Assembly (NCBI GenBank): GCA_003140115.1
Contig: PLIQ01000503.1
Coordinates: 9,301 to 16,721, forward strand
From: Actinomycetota bacterium
Lineage (GTDB): Bacteria > Actinomycetota > Actinomycetes > Streptosporangiales > Streptosporangiaceae
Direction: 5' to 3'
Length of the DNA stretch: 7,421 nt
Below, piece after piece: positions 4,191 through 7,421 of this stretch (position 1 is the first letter of the stretch; the number at the start of each line of letters is the position of its first letter). Below the pieces are notes generated by a model. That model worked only from the letters and a program-made list of their open reading frames with translations, had not been told where the DNA came from and did no database searches. The position numbers and the translations under genes were made by a program.

Positions 4191-5369
4191 TCAGGCCGCC
4201 GGATGCAGCCCGGGCAGCCGGTCGGTGGCGGCCACGGCGGCGACCACGCCGGCGGCGCACGCGGCCAGGCCGAGCTCGGGGATGGCCTTAGCCGCCAGGC
4301 CCAGCAGCGCGAGCAGGGCGACCCCGGCCACCCGGGGCCACGACACGTGGCCCCATACCACCCACTTGAACGCCGCGTGCCCGGCCAGGAACAGGCCCGG
4401 ACCGCCGAGGATCATCCAGGCCGACGCCGTGCTCGCGGTGGCGCCCGGCTCGGACAGGACCTTCTGGTCGGCGGCCGCCACGACAATAATGCCCGCCACC
4501 ATCACGGGATGGATCAGATGGTAGGCCGAACGACCCAGCCGGCCCGGATCGGCCGAGTGAGCGATCTTCTCGGCCGCGTCCTCGGCGCTCTGGTCGAAGT
4601 ACAGCCACCACAGCGCCACCGAGCCCGCGAACGCGACCACGAAGGCCGCCACGTTCGCGGCCGCGACGGGCTTCTCGCTCAGGGTCGCCCCGATGATGAC
4701 GATCGACTCGCCCAGCGCGATCAAGACGAACGCCTGGCAACGCTCGGCGAAGTGACCGCCCTCGATGGTCCAGTCCGAGGTGCGGGACCGGCCCAGGCCT
4801 GGCGTGTAGAAGCCGACCACCCCGCCCAGCAGGTCGACGCAGACCGCGCCGAGCCACAGCAGGGCCCGGGCGTTGCCGTGGGCCAGGCCGCCCGCGATGG
4901 CGAACGCGCTGCTGGCCACGCACCAGGCCAGGATGCGCTGGAAGTTGGCCTCCAGCGGGTGCCCGCGCAGCGCGATCATCATGAACACGGTGCGGCCGAT
5001 CTGCTGAACCGCGTACGCCCCGCCGACCCACAGGCCCAGGTCTTCGAAGGCCCGCGGCAGTGACACCGACATGGCCAGGCTGGCCAGCATCAGCGCCACG
5101 AGCAGCAGGCGCACCGCCATCAGGTCCGGGTCGAGCCAGTTGGTGACCCAGGTCGTGTACGCCCAGACCAGCCAGACCATCAGCAGGAGCAGCCCGGCCC
5201 GCAGCGCGCCGCGCAGGTCGGCGTGGGCGAGCAGGTAATGCGACAGCTGGGTGATGGCGAAGACGTACACCAGGTCGAAGAACAGCTCGATGTTCGTGAC
5301 CCGCTGCACGCCGGACCGGTGCCGCAGCAGTCCCGGCCGACGCGCCTCGGTAGTGCTGGCCAGGCTCAC
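4191..5369 (-). CDS. LtrA (low temperature requirement A) family integral membrane protein
   Basis: The 392-residue, very hydrophobic product has the two signatures of the family. The first is V-T-N-I-E-L-F-F-D-L-V-Y-V-F-A (residues 24-38), opening the first membrane helix. The second is G-G-H-F-A-E-R-C-Q (204-212), running into L-I-A-L-G-E-S-I-V-I-I-G. Their charged residues (E28, D32, H206, E209, R210, E221) lie in or next to membrane segments. I count roughly ten or more hydrophobic segments. The family is named after a Listeria monocytogenes gene needed for growth in the cold; its biochemical activity is not established. The gene starts with GTG, overlapping the aldo/keto reductase stop as GTGA, so translation is probably coupled. 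The nearest GGAG is 11 nt upstream, rather far. No signal peptide is needed, as the first helix follows a short basic N terminus. Confidence 0.9.
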   Translation of the reverse strand: MSLASTTEARRPGLLRHRSGVQRVTNIELFFDLVYVFAITQLSHYLLAHADLRGALRAGLLLLMVWLVWAYTTWVTNWLDPDLMAVRLLLVALMLASLAMSVSLPRAFEDLGLWVGGAYAVQQIGRTVFMMIALRGHPLEANFQRILAWCVASSAFAIAGGLAHGNARALLWLGAVCVDLLGGVVGFYTPGLGRSRTSDWTIEGGHFAERCQAFVLIALGESIVIIGATLSEKPVAAANVAAFVVAFAGSVALWWLYFDQSAEDAAEKIAHSADPGRLGRSAYHLIHPVMVAGIIVVAAADQKVLSEPGATASTASAWMILGGPGLFLAGHAAFKWVVWGHVSWPRVAGVALLALLGLAAKAIPELGLAACAAGVVAAVAATDRLPGLHPAA

Positions 5370-6373
5370 CAGGCGTAGTGCTCCGGCGCGGGGCGATAGC
5401 CGGGGAACAGCTCGTCGAGCCGCTTGAGCACGTCCTCATCCAGAGAGAGGGTCACCGCACGCTGCGCGTCATCGAGCTGGCCGAGGGTCCTCGGCCCGAT
5501 GATCGGCCCGGTGACGCCGTCCTGGTGCAGCAGCCAGGCCAGCGCCACATTGGCTGGTTCCTCGCCGAGCTCCCCGCACAGGTCCTCGTAGCCCGCGATC
5601 TGCTCGCGGTACCGCTCCAGGGTCTGCCGGCCGCGCCCCGCCACGCGCCGGCGCCCCTCTCGCTCCTTGCGCAGCACGCCGCCGAGTATCCCGCCGTCCA
5701 GCGGGGACCACGGGATGACGCCGACGCCGTACTCAATCGCCGCGGGCAGCACCTCAAGCTCGATCTCTCTGACCAGCAGGTTATAGATGGACTGCTCGCT
5801 GACCAGCCCGAAGAAGCCACGCGCGGCCGCCGTGTCGTTAGCCTGGGCGATATGCCAGGCTGCGAAGTTCGACGAGCCGACATAGATGATCTTGCCCTGG
5901 GCGACGAGCACCTCCATCGCCTGCCAGATCTCGTCCCACATGGTGTCCCGGTCGACATGGTGCATCTGGTACAGGTCGATGTGGTCGGTGCGGAGCCGGC
6001 GCAGCGACGCGTCGCAGGCGCGCCGGATGTTCAGCGCGGAAAGCTTGCCCTCGTTGGGCCAGTCCCCCATGGCCCCGTACAGCTTGGTGGCCAGCACGGT
6101 CCGCTCCCGCCGGCCGCGGCCGCCCGCGAACCAGTCACCGATGATCTCCTCGGTCCAGCCCGAATGCGCTTCGTCGTCTTGGCCGACCTGCCCGGGCGGG
6201 GTGGTCGGCCCGCCGTAGCGGTTGGCGGTGTCGAAGAAGTTGATGCCGATCTCGTGGGCGTGATCCATGATCGCGTGCGCTTCGGCGGGCGGGGTCAGCG
6301 GCCCGAAGTTCATCGTGCCGAGGCACAGCCGGCTTACCGAAAGGCCCGAACGGCCCAGGTTGATGTATTCCAT
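5366..6373 (-). CDS. Aldo/keto reductase family oxidoreductase
   Basis: The 335-residue protein is a complete (beta/alpha)8 aldo/keto reductase, a cytoplasmic NADPH-dependent enzyme reducing aldehydes or ketones. The catalytic tetrad is visible: D48 and Y53 in F-F-D-T-A-N-R-Y-G-G, K97 in V-L-A-T-K-L, and H138 in D-L-Y-Q-M-H-H-V-D. The conserved N-F-A-A-W strand, V-I-P-W-S-P-L and the C-terminal cofactor segment P-I-I-G-P-R-T-L-G-Q-L are present. A proline- and acid-rich loop (about residues 56-72) follows Y53. The wording is closest to the bacterial branch related to potassium-channel beta subunits; the substrate is unknown. The ATG is preceded by AAAGG with eight bases between. The stop overlaps the LtrA-family start by four bases, so the two are one operon. 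An MFS gene diverges from it across an 80-nt gap. Confidence 0.93.
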   Translation of the reverse strand: MEYINLGRSGLSVSRLCLGTMNFGPLTPPAEAHAIMDHAHEIGINFFDTANRYGGPTTPPGQVGQDDEAHSGWTEEIIGDWFAGGRGRRERTVLATKLYGAMGDWPNEGKLSALNIRRACDASLRRLRTDHIDLYQMHHVDRDTMWDEIWQAMEVLVAQGKIIYVGSSNFAAWHIAQANDTAAARGFFGLVSEQSIYNLLVREIELEVLPAAIEYGVGVIPWSPLDGGILGGVLRKEREGRRRVAGRGRQTLERYREQIAGYEDLCGELGEEPANVALAWLLHQDGVTGPIIGPRTLGQLDDAQRAVTLSLDEDVLKRLDELFPGYRPAPEHYAW

Positions 6374-6441
6374 ATTGCTAGCCTTTCACGGCGGCGCCGC
6401 GGTTCACCTGGCGGCGTAGCGGGCCTGGCGGTCCGCGGCCG

Positions 6442-6447
6442 TAACGT
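6442..6447 (+). promoter_or_regulatory. -10 element of a leaderless promoter for the MFS gene
   Basis: TAACGT matches the actinobacterial TANNNT -10 pattern and ends seven bases before the GTG start of the transporter. That places the transcription start at or beside the start codon. No Shine-Dalgarno sequence exists in the intervening TATTTTT region, and an in-frame TAA at 6442-6444 rules out a start further upstream. No clear -35 is seen. The same bases read on the other strand give TACGTT, also a TANNNT match, so a divergent reductase promoter may overlap. Confidence 0.45.
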
Positions 6448-6452
6448 ATTTT

Positions 6453-6469
6453 TGTGAACTCCAGTCACA
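6453..6469. promoter_or_regulatory. TGTGA-N7-TCACA dyad over the MFS start
   Basis: TGTGA and its exact reverse complement TCACA are separated by seven bases, one more than the CRP consensus spacing. The dyad begins one base before the GTG start and the proposed transcription start. A protein bound there would block initiation, so an operator for the divergent transporter and reductase genes is plausible. Since the right half is also coding sequence, chance cannot be excluded. Confidence 0.35.
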
Positions 6470-7421
6470 CGCCATGGCGAGCGCTGTGGAAGTACCTGGG
6501 CGGCACCTCGACGTCCCGGGCCGGCGACGAGATGACGGGTCCGGCGCTGCTGCTGCTCGGATTCGCGGTAACCGGCAGGCCGGCCGTCGGCTCCGCGCTG
6601 CTGGCGGGCTTGACTATCGCCGCGGCCGTGGGCGGCCCGGTGTTCGGTGCGCTGCTGGACCGCAGCCCGCGTCCGGACCGGGTGCTCGCCCTGACCCTGT
6701 CCGCCTACGCGCTGGGGGTCATCGCGGTCGCGGCCGCGGTGGGCCGGCTGCCGGTGCCGCTGGTGGTGCTGATCGCGGTGGCCGCCGGGCTGTTCAACCC
6801 GGCGGTGGCGGGCGGCTGGACCTCGCAGTTGCCGCGCATCGTGACCGGGCCTGAACTGGCCCGCGGCTTCGCGCTCGACGCGATGACCTACAGCGCGGCC
6901 AGCCTGGTCGGCCCGGCCCTGGCCGCCGTGATCGCCGCCGGGCTCGGCGCCCGGACGGCCGTCATCACCTCCGCGGCCCTGGTCGCCCTCGCCATTCCCG
7001 CGGCCCGCTCGCTGTCGCGTTACCCGCCGGGGCCGGCCAGCGGGCCGCGGTCGGCCCCGCACCGGCAGGTGGCCGCGGGATTCGCGGCCATCGTCACCCG
7101 GCGCCCGCTGCTGCGGGCCACCGCGACCTCCGTGCTGTCCTACGTCGGGATCGGGATGCTCCTGGTGTGCTGCCCCCTGCTCGGCGCGCAGCGGCTGGGC
7201 GGATCGGCCCGCGGCGCGCTGCTGATCAGCGCGATCGCGGCCGCCTCGCTCACCGCCAACTGGATCCTGGCCCGCCGGGCACCGCGTGGCCAGCCGGACG
7301 TCCGCGTGCTGGTCAGCACGCTGGTAATCGGGGTCAGCATGGCCGTGGCGGCGGCCGCGCCGGGCTGGCTTATCGTGCCGGCGGTCGCGCTGGGCGGGGT
7401 CGGGGAGGGACCGCAGCTGAC
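6454..7421 (+). CDS. Major facilitator superfamily (MFS) transporter, N-terminal part (3' end outside window)
   Basis: The frame stays open to the window edge, giving 322 residues of what is normally a protein of about 400. The N terminus reads L-W-K-Y-L-G-G-T-S-T-S-R-A-G-D, equivalent to the family's L-x-x-G-x-x-x-S-x-x-G-D entry into the first helix. G-G-P-V-F-G65-A-L-L-D69-R70 is motif A in the loop between helices 2 and 3. At least nine alanine/valine/leucine-rich hydrophobic segments follow, with a short charged central loop at about residues 189-208 (R-Y-P-P-G to H-R-Q). The family exports or imports small solutes by proton coupling; the substrate is unknown, and a drug/metabolite efflux role is only a guess. 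The start is GTG without a ribosome-binding site, consistent with a leaderless message. It diverges from the reductase/LtrA operon. Confidence 0.85.
   Translation, partial: MNSSHTPWRALWKYLGGTSTSRAGDEMTGPALLLLGFAVTGRPAVGSALLAGLTIAAAVGGPVFGALLDRSPRPDRVLALTLSAYALGVIAVAAAVGRLPVPLVVLIAVAAGLFNPAVAGGWTSQLPRIVTGPELARGFALDAMTYSAASLVGPALAAVIAAGLGARTAVITSAALVALAIPAARSLSRYPPGPASGPRSAPHRQVAAGFAAIVTRRPLLRATATSVLSYVGIGMLLVCCPLLGAQRLGGSARGALLISAIAAASLTANWILARRAPRGQPDVRVLVSTLVIGVSMAVAAAAPGWLIVPAVALGGVGEGPQL

Noticed and set aside
3223..4260. 345-codon minus-strand open frame opposite the XRE gene
   Set aside because: The translation is low-complexity and Arg/Gly/Pro-rich, while the opposite strand encodes an unmistakable XRE/DUF5753 protein.
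5378..6457. 359-codon + strand open frame opposite the aldo/keto reductase
   Set aside because: The reductase on the minus strand has all four catalytic residues and a ribosome-binding site; the + frame has neither domain nor start signal.
6453..6469. TGTGA-N7-TCACA read as a true CRP site
   Set aside because: The spacer is one base too long for the CRP consensus and the position over the start codon is unusual for activation, so it is listed only as a generic dyad.
6474..6854. + strand 126-codon frame starting at an ATG inside the MFS gene
   Set aside because: It is in a different frame, Arg/Gly-rich and without a ribosome-binding site; the neighbouring frame encodes the transporter without interruption.
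6334..7062. 242-codon minus-strand open frame opposite the MFS gene
   Set aside because: It is extremely rich in Arg, Gly and Gln with no domain; the + frame gives membrane helices and MFS motif A.

Overview
The window is GC-rich coding DNA with strong G/C preference at third codon positions. It carries a DUF397 protein next to an XRE/DUF5753 regulator, a pairing almost confined to filamentous actinomycetes, and a WYL-type regulator. The source is therefore most likely a filamentous actinobacterium. The wording of the DUF397 and XRE proteins reminds me of Streptosporangiales/Thermomonosporaceae, but that is an impression from memory and not a test. I saw no tRNA, rRNA, CRISPR array, transposase or integrase.

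Left block (1-2094, + strand): the 3' part of a WYL-domain transcriptional regulator is followed after 11 nt by an amino-acid (Glu/Leu/Phe/Val-type) dehydrogenase homologue, then after 7 nt by a compact FMN nitroreductase-family protein. The spacing and strand suggest one operon in which a ligand-sensing regulator is cotranscribed with two redox enzymes. A three-copy 13-bp tandem repeat directly follows the last stop codon.

Middle block (2095-4190): a small two-helix membrane protein lies on the minus strand. A non-coding stretch of about 360 nt follows, lower in GC than its surroundings and rich in short repeats and dyads. Then come the DUF397 protein, a second structured intergenic region of about 180 nt with two inverted repeats, and the XRE/DUF5753 regulator. 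DUF397/XRE pairs are known in Streptomyces as regulators of antibiotic production and development and have been discussed as toxin-antitoxin-like pairs. Here the two genes are separated by their own apparent control region, and short sequence motifs recur upstream of both.

Right block (4191-7421): converging on the XRE gene is a minus-strand pair, an aldo/keto reductase whose stop codon overlaps the GTG start of an LtrA-family multi-spanning membrane protein. Diverging from it is an MFS transporter, cut by the window end. The transporter looks leaderless: a TANNNT box sits just before its GTG start, and a TGTGA-N7-TCACA dyad overlaps that start.

None of these proteins belongs to a family I would call new. 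The observations most worth testing are the DUF397/XRE intergenic architecture, the unusual dehydrogenase of the left operon, and the regulatory elements in the non-coding stretches.
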